Shown piece after piece: positions 1-7,598 of a stretch of DNA of 30,461 bases. The notes under the pieces are model-generated. The model had not been told where the DNA came from, did no database searches, and saw only the letters and a program-made list of their open reading frames with translations. The position numbers and the translations under genes were made by a program. This stretch comes from Phycisphaerales bacterium UBA2402 (GTDB lineage: Bacteria > Planctomycetota > Phycisphaerae > Phycisphaerales > UBA1924): positions 1,461 to 31,921 of the forward strand of contig DDSA01000093.1 of NCBI GenBank assembly GCA_002343715.1, read 5' to 3'. Within the stretch, counting starts at the first letter, position 1; each line of letters begins with the position of its first letter.

Positions 1-289
1 AGCGGAAGACCTTGTCCAACCCGGTGACGCGGAAAATGGACAGGACTTCATCGTTCACCGAACAGAGCGTGAGCGAGCGCTTGCGTTCCACCAGGTGGCG
101 ACGGAGTTTCAGGACTTGCCCGAGATTGGAACTATTGACATAAGAAACGCCGCCGAAGTTGAGAACAACGTGGCTGGTCTTCTTCCGCGGCGATTCAACA
201 CCTTGAATGACGTTCGCCAACTCCTCGGAGAGAAGAGGCTCATCGGCGAGTTCAACCAGGGTGATGTCGTCGGACCAGTTCGTCGGCAT
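1..289 (-). CDS. STAS-domain anti-sigma factor antagonist (SpoIIAA/RsbV-like), C-terminus cut by window edge
   Basis: The first 96 residues are visible and the end lies outside the window. The pattern of a strand (HVVLNFGGVSYV, residues 40-51), then N-S-S-N-L-G (52-57), then a helix with basic residues, is that of STAS anti-anti-sigma proteins. In that family the Ser after the Asp/Asn is phosphorylated by a partner-switching anti-sigma kinase; Ser53 or Ser54 is the candidate here. The start at 289 is chosen because a good SD (GGAGGGG) lies about 9 nt upstream; an in-frame ATG at 334 lacks one. The family normally releases a sigma factor or a response-regulator output when dephosphorylated. 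No kinase or sigma gene is visible, so the partner is unknown. The 114 nt between it and folE2 are relatively AT-rich and may hold its promoter. Confidence 0.8.
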   Translation of the reverse strand, partial: MPTNWSDDITLVELADEPLLSEELANVIQGVESPRKKTSHVVLNFGGVSYVNSSNLGQVLKLRRHLVERKRSLTLCSVNDEVLSIFRVTGLDKVFR

Positions 290-403
290 GAGAAATTCCC
301 CTCCAGATACGAACTGGTAAGACGTTTGGTTCATCAGATTGTTCTGTTTGGACTATGGTCGTACTTACAACGCCCTTTGGGTCGATCGAGATTTGACGAA
401 CTC

Positions 404-1228
404 TCAGGATCCTGAACGTTTATCCCGGGTGATCTGTGCGTAGGCGTTGTGATTGTGGATGGACTCGAAGTTTTCGGAGTTGATCGAGTACCAGTGAATG
501 CGCGGCTCGGCCTCCAGCCCCAGGGCGAGGTCGCGGACGATGTCCTCGACGAACTTGGGATTTTCGTAGGCGTGCTCGGTGACAAACTTCTCATCGGGGC
601 GCTTGAGCACCGCGAAGACAGGGCATGAGGCCGCGCGCTCGAGCATCTCGACCAGGTCCTCGATCCAGAGCATGCCGTCGAACTTGACCTTGGCCTCGAT
701 GCGGCAGCGCTGGTTGTGGGCACCGTACTTGCTGATCTCCTTGCTGCACGGACAGAGGCTGGCGGCGGGCGCGGCGACGGACATCGAGAACTCGCTGACG
801 CCGTTGGCCATGCACTCGAAACTGACGCGGTAGTCCATCAGCCCGGGCATCTTGGTGATCGGGGCTTCCTTGCGGATGAAGTACGTGAAGGAGCACTCGA
901 AGTGGGCGACCTCGGCGTCGAGTCGCTCGCAGATGGCACGGGCGATGGTCGGGATCTTGTCCGGGGTGAGCGGCTCGCACGTCTGCTCGTTGAGCACTTC
1001 CAGGAAGCGGCTCATGTGCGTCCCCTTCTGATAATGAGGCAGGGCGACGTACATGTTGACCGTGGCCACGGTGGTCTGCTCGCCCCCGTCCCGCGTGCGG
1101 AGCCGGATGGGGTAGGTGATGTCCTTGACGCCCACGCGGTCGATCGCGACGTTGCGCACGTCGTGGGAGGCTTGCACATCGGGCATCGGCGAGATCGCCG
1201 AGCCGGCGGGGGTTTTGGGCGTGGTCAT
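404..1228 (-). CDS. folE2: GTP cyclohydrolase FolE2 (type IB)
   Basis: Predicted 274 aa. FolE2 converts GTP to 7,8-dihydroneopterin triphosphate, the first step of folate and other pterin pathways, in the cytoplasm. The family signatures are present: GTHMSRF (69-75), the CPC motif at 159-161 with the metal/catalytic Cys, GAHNQR with His171, and the C-terminal TEHAYENPKFVED segment. Length matches the family. The frame stays open further upstream (to an ATG at 1360), but that extension is Pro/Ala/Arg-rich and unlike the family, so the ATG at 1228, with GGAAG about 8 nt before it, is preferred. FolE2 is the metal-flexible replacement for zinc FolE; in several bacteria it is induced by zinc shortage, but I see no convincing Zur box. 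The stop codon lies inside the perfect palindrome TCAGGATCCTGA (404-415). Confidence 0.93.
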   Translation of the reverse strand: MTTPKTPAGSAISPMPDVQASHDVRNVAIDRVGVKDITYPIRLRTRDGGEQTTVATVNMYVALPHYQKGTHMSRFLEVLNEQTCEPLTPDKIPTIARAICERLDAEVAHFECSFTYFIRKEAPITKMPGLMDYRVSFECMANGVSEFSMSVAAPAASLCPCSKEISKYGAHNQRCRIEAKVKFDGMLWIEDLVEMLERAASCPVFAVLKRPDEKFVTEHAYENPKFVEDIVRDLALGLEAEPRIHWYSINSENFESIHNHNAYAQITRDKRSGS

Positions 1229-1399
1229 GATGAGGGCTTCCGCGGCCGCGGCGGGCCTGCCGGCCCGTGCGGGTGGGTTGTGTCTGCTGCCCTGAGCCGA
1301 CTTCGCCGGAAGTACCGAGTGCGAAACGCCGTCAGGAAGACATTGTAGGGATGCTGCCATTCCCTCTGGATTCGACCCCGAACCTCCAACCGATTCACC
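1229..1399. other. intergenic region upstream of folE2, possible promoter
   Basis: These 171 nt separate folE2 from the end of the MauE-like gene, both on the minus strand. The only promoter-like element I see is TACAAT on the minus strand (1342-1347), five of six matches to the -10 consensus, with only a poor -35 partner (TCCAGA) 17 nt further upstream. No hairpin terminator for the preceding gene is apparent. Confidence 0.25.
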
Positions 1400-1888
1400 C
1401 TACCGGTGTTTGGCCGGTTCGCGGTCGATCGTTAGCGCCCCCGGACCTTTCCACAGAATCAGCAGCGCCGCGACGAGCATGATCGAGTTGCGGACGAGAT
1501 GACAGGTTCCGATCGGACCCGTGCAGGGCACCTCGAACTTGCCGAAGCACCCGCAGGTGACGTTGAGGCCGCGGTACAGCACGCTGGCGATGCCCGCGAT
1601 GAATGCCGCGAGCATGAGCGCGATGACCAGGGCCGCGGCCCTCGACCAGAGGCCCACGACCAGCAGCGCGCCGGCGAGGACCTCGGTCCAGGGAACGGCG
1701 AACGCGGCGAGTTTCGCCGCGTGATCGGCGTGAGACGGGAAGAGATCGAACGCCATCACCGAGAACGCGAAGGATTGCGGATCGCGCAGTTTCATCACCC
1801 CGGCAAAGATGAACAGACCGCCGAGAATCAACCGCAGCGGAGTGGTCAACCAGCCGAGCGGACGCGGAGTCTTTGATGCGCTGCTCAT
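1400..1888 (-). CDS. MauE/DoxX-like four-helix membrane protein
   Basis: 162 aa with four hydrophobic segments (about 18-33, 60-80, 83-103 and 130-147). The third loop carries TCGCFGKFEVPC (111-122), the CxCFG motif of the MauE/DoxX-like family. MauE is needed for maturation of methylamine dehydrogenase and is thought to act in thiol or disulfide chemistry at the membrane; family members occur widely without that enzyme. The start at 1888 has a strong SD (GGAGGG) and overlaps the stop of the rhodanese gene as ATGA, so translational coupling is likely. With the upstream rhodanese and DUF1573 proteins it suggests a small envelope redox or sulfur module. The actual substrate is not evident. Confidence 0.8.
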   Translation of the reverse strand: MSSASKTPRPLGWLTTPLRLILGGLFIFAGVMKLRDPQSFAFSVMAFDLFPSHADHAAKLAAFAVPWTEVLAGALLVVGLWSRAAALVIALMLAAFIAGIASVLYRGLNVTCGCFGKFEVPCTGPIGTCHLVRNSIMLVAALLILWKGPGALTIDREPAKHR

Positions 1889-2394
1889 TGCCCACCCTCC
1901 AGCGGCCCCGGCCCCGTGGCGGTCGGCTGGCCGGCGGCGGCCCAGGCGGGGTAGCCCTCCTTCAGGACGTGGCACTGCCTGAAGCCCAGCCCCAGGTTCG
2001 CGCCCAGTTGCTGGAGTTTGATGACGACATCGTGCGACGCGTGGCAATCGCCGCCGGCGCAGTAGACCACGACGGGGCCGTTGCCGTCGATCGCGGAGAG
2101 CGCTTCGGGCACCGCGTTGCCGGAGAAGGCCTCCAGCGGCAGGTGGAACGCGCCCTGCACGTGGCCCGCCTCGTACTCGGCCTTGTTGCGAGCATCGATA
2201 AAGGCAGCCCCTTGGTTGAACAGATCAACGGCCTGCGCGAGCGTGATATCGAGCTCGAGGGCCGGGGCGTTGGCGGCGGCGCCCGGCGCCACGGGCGCAT
2301 CGGGCCGGGTCTTCACGGATCGGCGGAGCGAATCCGCCCCCGCGATGAGGATGCCGGCGAGGATGATGACCGCCGCCTGGTAGAAGATGGCCAT
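1885..2394 (-). CDS. membrane-anchored rhodanese-like protein
   Basis: 169 aa. Residues 4-20 form one N-terminal transmembrane segment or uncleaved signal anchor, followed by a Pro/Ala linker (28-46) and a rhodanese domain (about 48-155). FIDARNKAEYEAGHVQGA (65-82) is the typical first half, and the active loop VVYCAGGDCHASHD holds Cys112. Rhodaneses carry persulfide sulfur or act in thiol transfer; the anchor would place this one outside the membrane. The start at 2394 is preferred over an ATG seven codons upstream because AAAGG sits 6 nt before it. It ends by a 4-nt overlap with the MauE-like gene. A second Cys (Cys117) sits in the active loop, as in some regulatory rhodaneses. Confidence 0.82.
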   Translation of the reverse strand: MAIFYQAAVIILAGILIAGADSLRRSVKTRPDAPVAPGAAANAPALELDITLAQAVDLFNQGAAFIDARNKAEYEAGHVQGAFHLPLEAFSGNAVPEALSAIDGNGPVVVYCAGGDCHASHDVVIKLQQLGANLGLGFRQCHVLKEGYPAWAAAGQPTATGPGPLEGGQ

Positions 2395-2415
2395 GCGTGC
2401 CTTTCGGTAGAACAA

Positions 2416-2445
2416 CGCGGGGCGGGCTTGGCGGCCCGCCCCGCG
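2416..2445 (-). terminator. intrinsic terminator-like hairpin between the DUF1573 and rhodanese genes
   Basis: A perfect 12-bp GC stem (CGCGGGGCGGGC against GCCCGCCCCGCG) with a 6-nt loop. In the minus direction it is followed by TTGTTCT. It lies 21 nt before the rhodanese start, so it would either end the DUF1573 transcript or partly attenuate transcription into rhodanese-MauE. The U-run is short and interrupted, so termination efficiency cannot be judged. Confidence 0.55.
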
Positions 2446-2478
2446 CGGATGGTGTGCATCACGGGTTGAGTCTGGTAC

Positions 2479-3687
2479 TCAGCGATCGGGGACCAGCATG
2501 CTGGGGTTGGGCTGGCCCGCGGGGTTCTGCTGTCCGGCGACGGGCTTGGGCTTCTGACGGATGAAGCCGTAATAGGGCACTTTGAACGTCTCTTCCCCGG
2601 GCATGTCTGTCTTGACCAGCAGATCGCCCCGGAAGGTGGTGGTGTTGTCGTCCGGTGCCTTGCCCGTGAGCGAGACGATCCAGGCGTTTGGAGTGACGGT
2701 CTTGTCCTCGGTGTACTTGATGGTGAAAACCTTGGCGCCCGGCGCGCCCTGAGGGTTGGAAGCGCTGGGAACGGACGCGGGCTGCTCCTCGATGCTGAGT
2801 ACCTTGAAGGATTTATCGCCCCGGGGAGAAATGCGGAACGTCTGGTTGATGTCCTGGCCGGGGGCGACGCCGCCGAGGGTGACGCGGGCAGGCTCGGCCT
2901 TGATCTGACCCACGACTTCGCCAAGCACCATGAAGTTCAGCGTCTTGTTGGGGTCGCTGGTCCGGACGGTGCATTGGGTCTGGATCGGGCCGATCTCGGC
3001 GGTTGGCGAGAGGGAGATCTCGATCGGAACGGAGATCATCTTTTCACCGTCCTGCACGATCTCCTTCTTCTCGCCGATCACCGCGTTGATCTTGGCGTCG
3101 TTGGGGGTGACTTGCGTAGGCAGGAGGTCGAGTTTCCGGCTGGTGATGGTGATGGTCGCCTTGCCGGGCTTGCCGCGCTCCACCTGGCCCATCGCGGCGA
3201 CCTGAGGGTCGGTCATGATCGTGGGCTTGATCTCGGACTGCACGCTCAGAACCACCTGGCTCTTGGAGGGATCGTTGGAGTTGACCGTCACATTGGTGTG
3301 CTGCTTGCCGCGCCGGTTGTGGGGGTTGTAGATCACCCGGATCTGCCCGGACTCACCCGGCTCATACTCCTTCTTCTCCAGGTTCGGGACGGTGCAGCCG
3401 CACGAACCCTTCACGTCGGCGATGATGAGTTTGCTCTTGCCCTTGTTCGTGAACTTGAACTCGGTGGAGACCTCTTTCTCATCCGAGATCACGCCGAACT
3501 CATGGGTGGTCTCGTTGAACTCGATGCGGGGGGCGTTCTCATCCACCGGCGCCGTGGGGTTCGCGGCGGCTGGCTGCGAGGGCAGGCCGGGGGGTGGGGC
3601 CTTGGGCAGGTCCTGCGCCAAGGCGGCGCCGGCGGCGAGCCCGGCGGAGGTGACAATCCAAGCGAGACGTTTCGACGCAGAACTCAT
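2479..3687 (-). CDS. exported DUF1573-domain protein
   Basis: 402 aa. An N-terminal signal peptide ends near ALAQ (23-25), followed by a Pro/Ala-rich linker. The DUF1573 module (about 55-150) is an Ig-like fold: HEFGVI, then STEFKFTNKGKSKLII, then the hallmark GSCGCTV (94-100) and RVIYNPHNRRG. The rest (about 155-395) looks like two further Ig-like beta domains. DUF1573 proteins are widespread in Bacteroidetes and Planctomycetes; their function is unknown. The Cys pair C96-x-C98 is near-invariant and could be redox active or metal binding. The start has GGAG 7 nt upstream. Rhodanese and MauE-like genes follow it on the same strand, which suggests shared envelope thiol chemistry, although a hairpin intervenes. 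Confidence 0.85.
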   Translation of the reverse strand: MSSASKRLAWIVTSAGLAAGAALAQDLPKAPPPGLPSQPAAANPTAPVDENAPRIEFNETTHEFGVISDEKEVSTEFKFTNKGKSKLIIADVKGSCGCTVPNLEKKEYEPGESGQIRVIYNPHNRRGKQHTNVTVNSNDPSKSQVVLSVQSEIKPTIMTDPQVAAMGQVERGKPGKATITITSRKLDLLPTQVTPNDAKINAVIGEKKEIVQDGEKMISVPIEISLSPTAEIGPIQTQCTVRTSDPNKTLNFMVLGEVVGQIKAEPARVTLGGVAPGQDINQTFRISPRGDKSFKVLSIEEQPASVPSASNPQGAPGAKVFTIKYTEDKTVTPNAWIVSLTGKAPDDNTTTFRGDLLVKTDMPGEETFKVPYYGFIRQKPKPVAGQQNPAGQPNPSMLVPDR

Positions 3688-3846
3688 GGGGAAACTCCGA
3701 GTAATCGTGGTGTGGTGGTCAAAGAGAAAGCGGTCAGAACGATCCGGTTATTCGCGGCCACCATCGTACCGTTCGGGGGAGAGGCCCGTTATTTCGTCCC
3801 GAAGCGCGGCCGCGCAGGGACTTGTTCGGAACAAGATTGGCCCGTG
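3688..3846. other. intergenic region with a 15-bp palindrome
   Basis: The 159 nt between the glycosyltransferase stop and the DUF1573 start, both on the minus strand, should contain the DUF1573 promoter, but no convincing -35/-10 pair was found. A near-perfect inverted repeat, CTTGTT-CGG-AACAAG, lies at 3821-3835, about 11 nt after the glycosyltransferase stop. It has no U-run, so it may be an operator or a weak hairpin. Confidence 0.25.
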
Positions 3847-4938
3847 TTAAGCCGCAGCGACGGCTTCATGACCCAGGCAATCGAGCGCGTAATCCGGTCG
3901 GAGTGCATGCCCGTCGAGCGCATCGAGCAGCCCACGACGCCACACCCACCTCTTGAGCGGCAGGTGACGCTGGGCATGGGCTTGCGCCGCGTGGGGAGAA
4001 AGAGCGGGTTCCGGAGGACTCTGGGCAAGCCGGACAAACCACGGGAGCAACGCCGCGGCCTGGGACTGATGCCGCGAGACAAGTTCCGCCGCGTCGGCTC
4101 GCTCCGCGGGGCTGAGCACATCGCGTCGGAAGAGGTCGAGGGCGCACCCGGGCGCACCGAGCGCGAAGGCCGGGGCACCGTAACCGAGTTCGTACTCGCG
4201 GCGGAGATACTCGCGCGGGGTCATGGCGTGGTCGTGAAGAACCTCGGCCTCGGGGCGAAAGTAGACCGACAGGCCGAGTTCTCGCGTGAGGCGAAAAGCC
4301 AGTTCATCATCATCACGCCCGTAGGTGCGCTGGATGGGTCGAAGCCCCCCCACCGCCCGCACGGCGTCGGCGGGAATGGAGAGATTCAGGAGCCAGGCGT
4401 GCCGATACCCCCAATCACGCCGCGGATCATCCGCGGCCCGCATGAGATGATGAAAAAAGACCATCGAAGTCTCACGCAGGAGTTGGGCGAAGAGGGAATC
4501 GGGTGATTGAACCCGCCACGGCGAATCACCGGTGATGATCGCTGGAGCGGGGAGTGAATCGTGCGCAGCGAGGTGCGCCGCGATGCAACCGGGCCGTGGG
4601 ATCACATCGTCGTTGAAGAAAATCAGCAGGCCGCCGGATGCGAGGGCGATAGCGCGGTTCCGAGCCATACACGGCCCGCCCTGCTCACCCTCGGTGATGG
4701 TCAGACCATCGGGCCGACCACCGGCCGACCGCCACGCCGCAATGGCGGCTTCGCGCGTCCGCGGCTCGTGCCCGTCGATGGCAACGATGACCTCGTACCC
4801 GCCCGGATCGGCGGTCTGGCAGGCGATGGCACGGAGGCAGGCTCGGAGTTTCTCGGCCCGCCGGAATGTGGGAACGATGACGGATGCTCTCACAGGATCA
4901 GCATCGGCCCTCTTCGGGCCGATAGTTGATTCCGGCAT
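3847..4938 (-). CDS. family 2 (GT-A) glycosyltransferase
   Basis: 363 aa from the chosen start. The GT-A domain begins at ASVIVPTFRR (18-27), with VIVAIDG (50-56) for nucleotide-sugar binding, GGPCMARNRAIALA (87-100), the metal-binding FFNDD (107-111), and an acceptor/catalytic region with GYRHAWLLNLSIP, YGRDDDELAFRL and a His-Asp-His segment. Such enzymes transfer a sugar from a nucleotide sugar to a surface glycan or lipid; donor and acceptor cannot be read from sequence. No membrane helix is evident. The ATG at 4938 has GGAGG only 3 nt upstream; a GTG at 4893, just before the domain, is an alternative. The start overlaps head to head with the PilZ gene start. The C-terminal ~90 residues are not covered by known motifs. 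Confidence 0.85.
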   Translation of the reverse strand: MPESTIGPKRADADPVRASVIVPTFRRAEKLRACLRAIACQTADPGGYEVIVAIDGHEPRTREAAIAAWRSAGGRPDGLTITEGEQGGPCMARNRAIALASGGLLIFFNDDVIPRPGCIAAHLAAHDSLPAPAIITGDSPWRVQSPDSLFAQLLRETSMVFFHHLMRAADDPRRDWGYRHAWLLNLSIPADAVRAVGGLRPIQRTYGRDDDELAFRLTRELGLSVYFRPEAEVLHDHAMTPREYLRREYELGYGAPAFALGAPGCALDLFRRDVLSPAERADAAELVSRHQSQAAALLPWFVRLAQSPPEPALSPHAAQAHAQRHLPLKRWVWRRGLLDALDGHALRPDYALDCLGHEAVAAA

Positions 4939-5293
4939 GTTCCTCCACGCCCCCCACAACACGGATACGCAGCGGGCCGATCGCCGCACCCACCCGCGCC
5001 ACGCGCTGACCCGCCCGTGCAAGGTGTATCACGATCCCACGGGCCGCTACGCCGCCGGAGAAACCGCGGATCTCTCTCGTGCGGGGGCGCTGATCCGGGT
5101 CCAAAGCCCCAGACCGTGGAATCCCGGAGATGAGGTAAAACTGTTTCTCGCCTGGTCTGATCGTTCGGTACTGACATCCCGCGACGCCATCATCGCGCGA
5201 GTGGTGCGTGCGGCGACGCTCGACGGGGACCGCCGATACGTGGGAATTGAGTTCGAGACGGTGCTGCCGGAACAGGTCGCGGCCGCGGCGTGA
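4937..5293 (+). CDS. single-domain PilZ protein (cyclic-di-GMP receptor candidate)
   Basis: 118 aa. RRTHPRHALTRP near the N-terminus supplies the PilZ Arg-rich motif, and DLSRAGALI supplies the D/NxSxxG motif; together these bind cyclic di-GMP in the family. A strand-rich remainder (GDEVKLFLAW, RYVGIEFE) completes the barrel. Stand-alone PilZ proteins usually control motility, exopolysaccharide or adhesion by binding a partner. The ATG at 4937-4939 shares two bases with the start codon of the divergent glycosyltransferase, which suggests a functional link to glycan synthesis. No SD is visible. It converges on thrS, with 23 nt between the stops. Confidence 0.82.
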   Translation: MFLHAPHNTDTQRADRRTHPRHALTRPCKVYHDPTGRYAAGETADLSRAGALIRVQSPRPWNPGDEVKLFLAWSDRSVLTSRDAIIARVVRAATLDGDRRYVGIEFETVLPEQVAAAA

Positions 5294-5316
5294 CCGGTTG
5301 CCGAGTGCCCCGATCC

Positions 5317-7512
5317 TTACGGCCTCACCGTCAACTCGCAGCGGCGCTCGGCGACCTCACGCCGCAACGCTTCGACGAAGGCCTCGAGGCTCATCGCGCC
5401 CAGGTCCTTCTCGATGCCCCGCGCACGCACGGAGACGGTTCCCGATTCGGCGTCGCGCGGGCCCACGATCAGCATGTACGGTACCTTCTCCTCGGCGGCG
5501 ACCTTCACCTTCGCCTGGATGCGGTCGTCCCCGGCGTCGATCCCCACGCGCAGGCCCGCCCCGCGCAGCACGCCGGCGACCCGTGCGGCGTAGTCGTTGC
5601 TTTTCTCGCTGATGGGCAGCACCCGCACCTGCTGGGGGCTGAGCCACGCGGGAAACGCTCCGGCGAAGTGCTCGATGAGCACGCCGACGAACCGCTCGAA
5701 ACTGCCGAAGGGCGCACGGTGGATGGCCACGGGGCGGTGGGGCTGGTTGTCGGGCCCGATGTACGACAGATCGAAGCGGATGGCCATGTTGTAATCGACC
5801 TGCACGGTGCCCAACTGCCATTCGCGCCCGATGACGTCCTTGACCACAAAGTCGATCTTGGGGCCGTAGAAGGCCGCCTCGCCCGGCTCCTGGCTGAACG
5901 TCACGCCCAGCGTGGCCGCGGCGTCGATGCAGGCCTGCTCCGCCTTGTCCCAGTTCTCTTTCGTGCCGGTGTACTTCTTGCCGTCGGGGTCGCGCAGGCC
6001 GACGCGCACGCGGTACTCCTTCATGCCCAGGGTGGCGAAGATGACCTTGACCAGCGAGAGGCAGCCCTGGATCTCCGCGGGGACCTGCTCGGGGGTGCAG
6101 AAGAGGTGAGCATCGTCCTGGGTGAAGCCGCGCACTCGGGTCATGCCGTTGAGCTCGCCCGATTGCTCCCAGCGGTAGACCGTGCCGAACTCGGCCAGGC
6201 GCACGGGCAGGTCGCGGTAGGAGTGCGGGGCGCTCTTGAAGATCTTGGCGTGGTGGGGGCAGTTCATGGGCCTGAGCATGAAACCGTCCACGAGGAGGTC
6301 GTCGGGCATGACCCGCTCATCGGGGATGATGTTCTTGCCGGTGCGCTCGTTGAGGCCCCGCTGGAGACGCGTGGAGACGGCCTCGAGCCGATGGGTAAGT
6401 TCCGCGCACGAGCACCCTTCGCGCGACAGCCGTTCGAGGGCCTCGCGTTCGACGACGGGGGCGAACTGACTTTCCTTGTAGTAGGGAAAGTGGCCGCTCG
6501 TCTTGTACAGATCGAGCCGCCCGATGTGCGGGGTGAAGACCTGCTGGTACCCCTGCTTGCGCAGCTCGCCGCCGATGAAATCCATCAGTTCCTGGCGGAT
6601 GATGGAGCCGTTGGGGGTCCAGAGGATCAGCCCCTGGCCGACGTCCTCATCGATGTGGAAAAGTCTCAGGTGCTTGCCGATCACCCGGTGGTCGCGGGCC
6701 TTGGCCTCCTGCAACTGGTGCAGGTGCGCATCGAGTTCGGCCTGTGAGGCGAAGGCGGTGCCGTAGACGCGGGTCAGGCGGTCGGAGTTCTCATCCCCGT
6801 GCCAGTACGACGACGCCAGGCTCATCACCCGCGCCGCGCCGACCCGGCCCGTGCCGGGCACGTGCGGGCCGCGGCAGAGATCCTCCCAGTGTTTTCCGGG
6901 TTGGCCGGTGGCGTAGAACGTAAGGGCTGCGCCGGGGTTCGCGGGCGCGACATCATTCTGCTTCGCACCCGTGTACACGGAGGATGGCAGCCCCAGCGCG
7001 CGCTCGGCGTTGTCGACTTTGTACTTATTCCCCTCGGAACGGAGCTTGGCGAGGCCGTCCGCGGCGGGGACTTCGTACCGGGTCATCGGACGGTTCTCCG
7101 CGATGATCTGCGCCATGCGCTGATTGATCGCGTCGAAGTGGTCCGTCGAGAGCGACTTGCCCGCGGGGATCAGCATGTCATAGAAAAACCCCGTGTCGGT
7201 AGGCGGGCCGTAGGCGAGGAGCACGTCCTTCCCCAGCACGTCCTGGATCGCCTCCGCCATTATGTGGGCCGCGGTGTGGCGGATGAGGAAGAGACCGTCC
7301 TTGTCGGGCTGCTTGTCGCGGGTCTTGTCGGTGATGATGGCGACGGAGGCATCGGCCTCGATCAGCGTCGAAAGGTCGCGCAGTTCGCCGTTGACCTTGC
7401 ACCCCAGCGCGGCCTGAGCGAGCCGCGGGCCGATGGCCTGCGCGATTTCCAACCCGGTCACGGGATGGTCGAATGACTTGGTGGACTTGTCGGGGAGGGT
7501 GATGATGGGCAT
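5317..7512 (-). CDS. thrS: threonyl-tRNA synthetase
   Basis: 731 aa, longer than the usual ~640. It charges tRNA-Thr with threonine. An N-terminal TGS domain (about 1-62) is followed by the editing domain with H79xxxH83 and CRGPHV (C213, H217), so proofreading of Ser-tRNA-Thr should be intact. The class II core has motif 2 (VYRWEQSGELNGMTRVRGF), motif 3 (HRAPFGSFERFVG) and zinc ligands C418, H469 and H598. The C-terminal anticodon-binding domain runs from about 628. About 55 extra residues (352-410, with CSC at 367-369) sit before the first zinc ligand. The start at 7512 is where the TGS domain begins (MPIITLPDKS); the frame stays open to 7716, but that stretch holds the leader region. It appears to be controlled by a Thr-codon attenuator immediately upstream. 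Confidence 0.95.
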   Translation of the reverse strand: MPIITLPDKSTKSFDHPVTGLEIAQAIGPRLAQAALGCKVNGELRDLSTLIEADASVAIITDKTRDKQPDKDGLFLIRHTAAHIMAEAIQDVLGKDVLLAYGPPTDTGFFYDMLIPAGKSLSTDHFDAINQRMAQIIAENRPMTRYEVPAADGLAKLRSEGNKYKVDNAERALGLPSSVYTGAKQNDVAPANPGAALTFYATGQPGKHWEDLCRGPHVPGTGRVGAARVMSLASSYWHGDENSDRLTRVYGTAFASQAELDAHLHQLQEAKARDHRVIGKHLRLFHIDEDVGQGLILWTPNGSIIRQELMDFIGGELRKQGYQQVFTPHIGRLDLYKTSGHFPYYKESQFAPVVEREALERLSREGCSCAELTHRLEAVSTRLQRGLNERTGKNIIPDERVMPDDLLVDGFMLRPMNCPHHAKIFKSAPHSYRDLPVRLAEFGTVYRWEQSGELNGMTRVRGFTQDDAHLFCTPEQVPAEIQGCLSLVKVIFATLGMKEYRVRVGLRDPDGKKYTGTKENWDKAEQACIDAAATLGVTFSQEPGEAAFYGPKIDFVVKDVIGREWQLGTVQVDYNMAIRFDLSYIGPDNQPHRPVAIHRAPFGSFERFVGVLIEHFAGAFPAWLSPQQVRVLPISEKSNDYAARVAGVLRGAGLRVGIDAGDDRIQAKVKVAAEEKVPYMLIVGPRDAESGTVSVRARGIEKDLGAMSLEAFVEALRREVAERRCELTVRP

Positions 7513-7542
7513 GGGTGCTGCTCTGAAGGTTGAGAAACAAAG

Positions 7543-7565
7543 AAGCCCGGCACGGGGCCGGGCTT
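7543..7565 (-). terminator. attenuator-type terminator hairpin in the thrS leader
   Basis: On the minus strand AAGCCCGGC pairs with GCCGGGCTT (9 bp, 5-nt loop) and is followed by CTTTGTTTCTC, a U-rich but interrupted run. It lies 33 nt after the stop of the Thr-rich leader ORF and 30 nt before the thrS start, the position expected of an attenuator. The 5' arm could instead pair with GCCGGC at 7591-7596, an antiterminator candidate. Confidence 0.62.
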
Positions 7566-7598
7566 GAGGAATAACGCACTTCGCGGGGGGGCCGGCGC

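Noticed and set aside
404..415. Perfect palindrome TCAGGATCCTGA overlapping the folE2 stop
   Set aside because: It has no loop room for a terminator and a 12-bp palindrome can arise by chance; noted only in the folE2 entry.
1859..3687. Identical first six residues (MSSASK) of the MauE-like and DUF1573 proteins
   Set aside because: Codons differ and the following sequences are unrelated, so it is most likely coincidence rather than duplication.
2974..4506. Long plus-strand open frame opposite the DUF1573 and glycosyltransferase genes
   Set aside because: Composition is that of an antisense shadow in GC-rich DNA; the opposite strand carries clear domains.
5290..6747. Long plus-strand open frame opposite thrS
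   Set aside because: Antisense shadow of an unmistakable thrS; low-complexity composition with no domain.
7543..7565. T-box riboswitch in the thrS leader
   Set aside because: There is no T-box consensus or specifier stem; the Thr-rich leader ORF explains the hairpin better.
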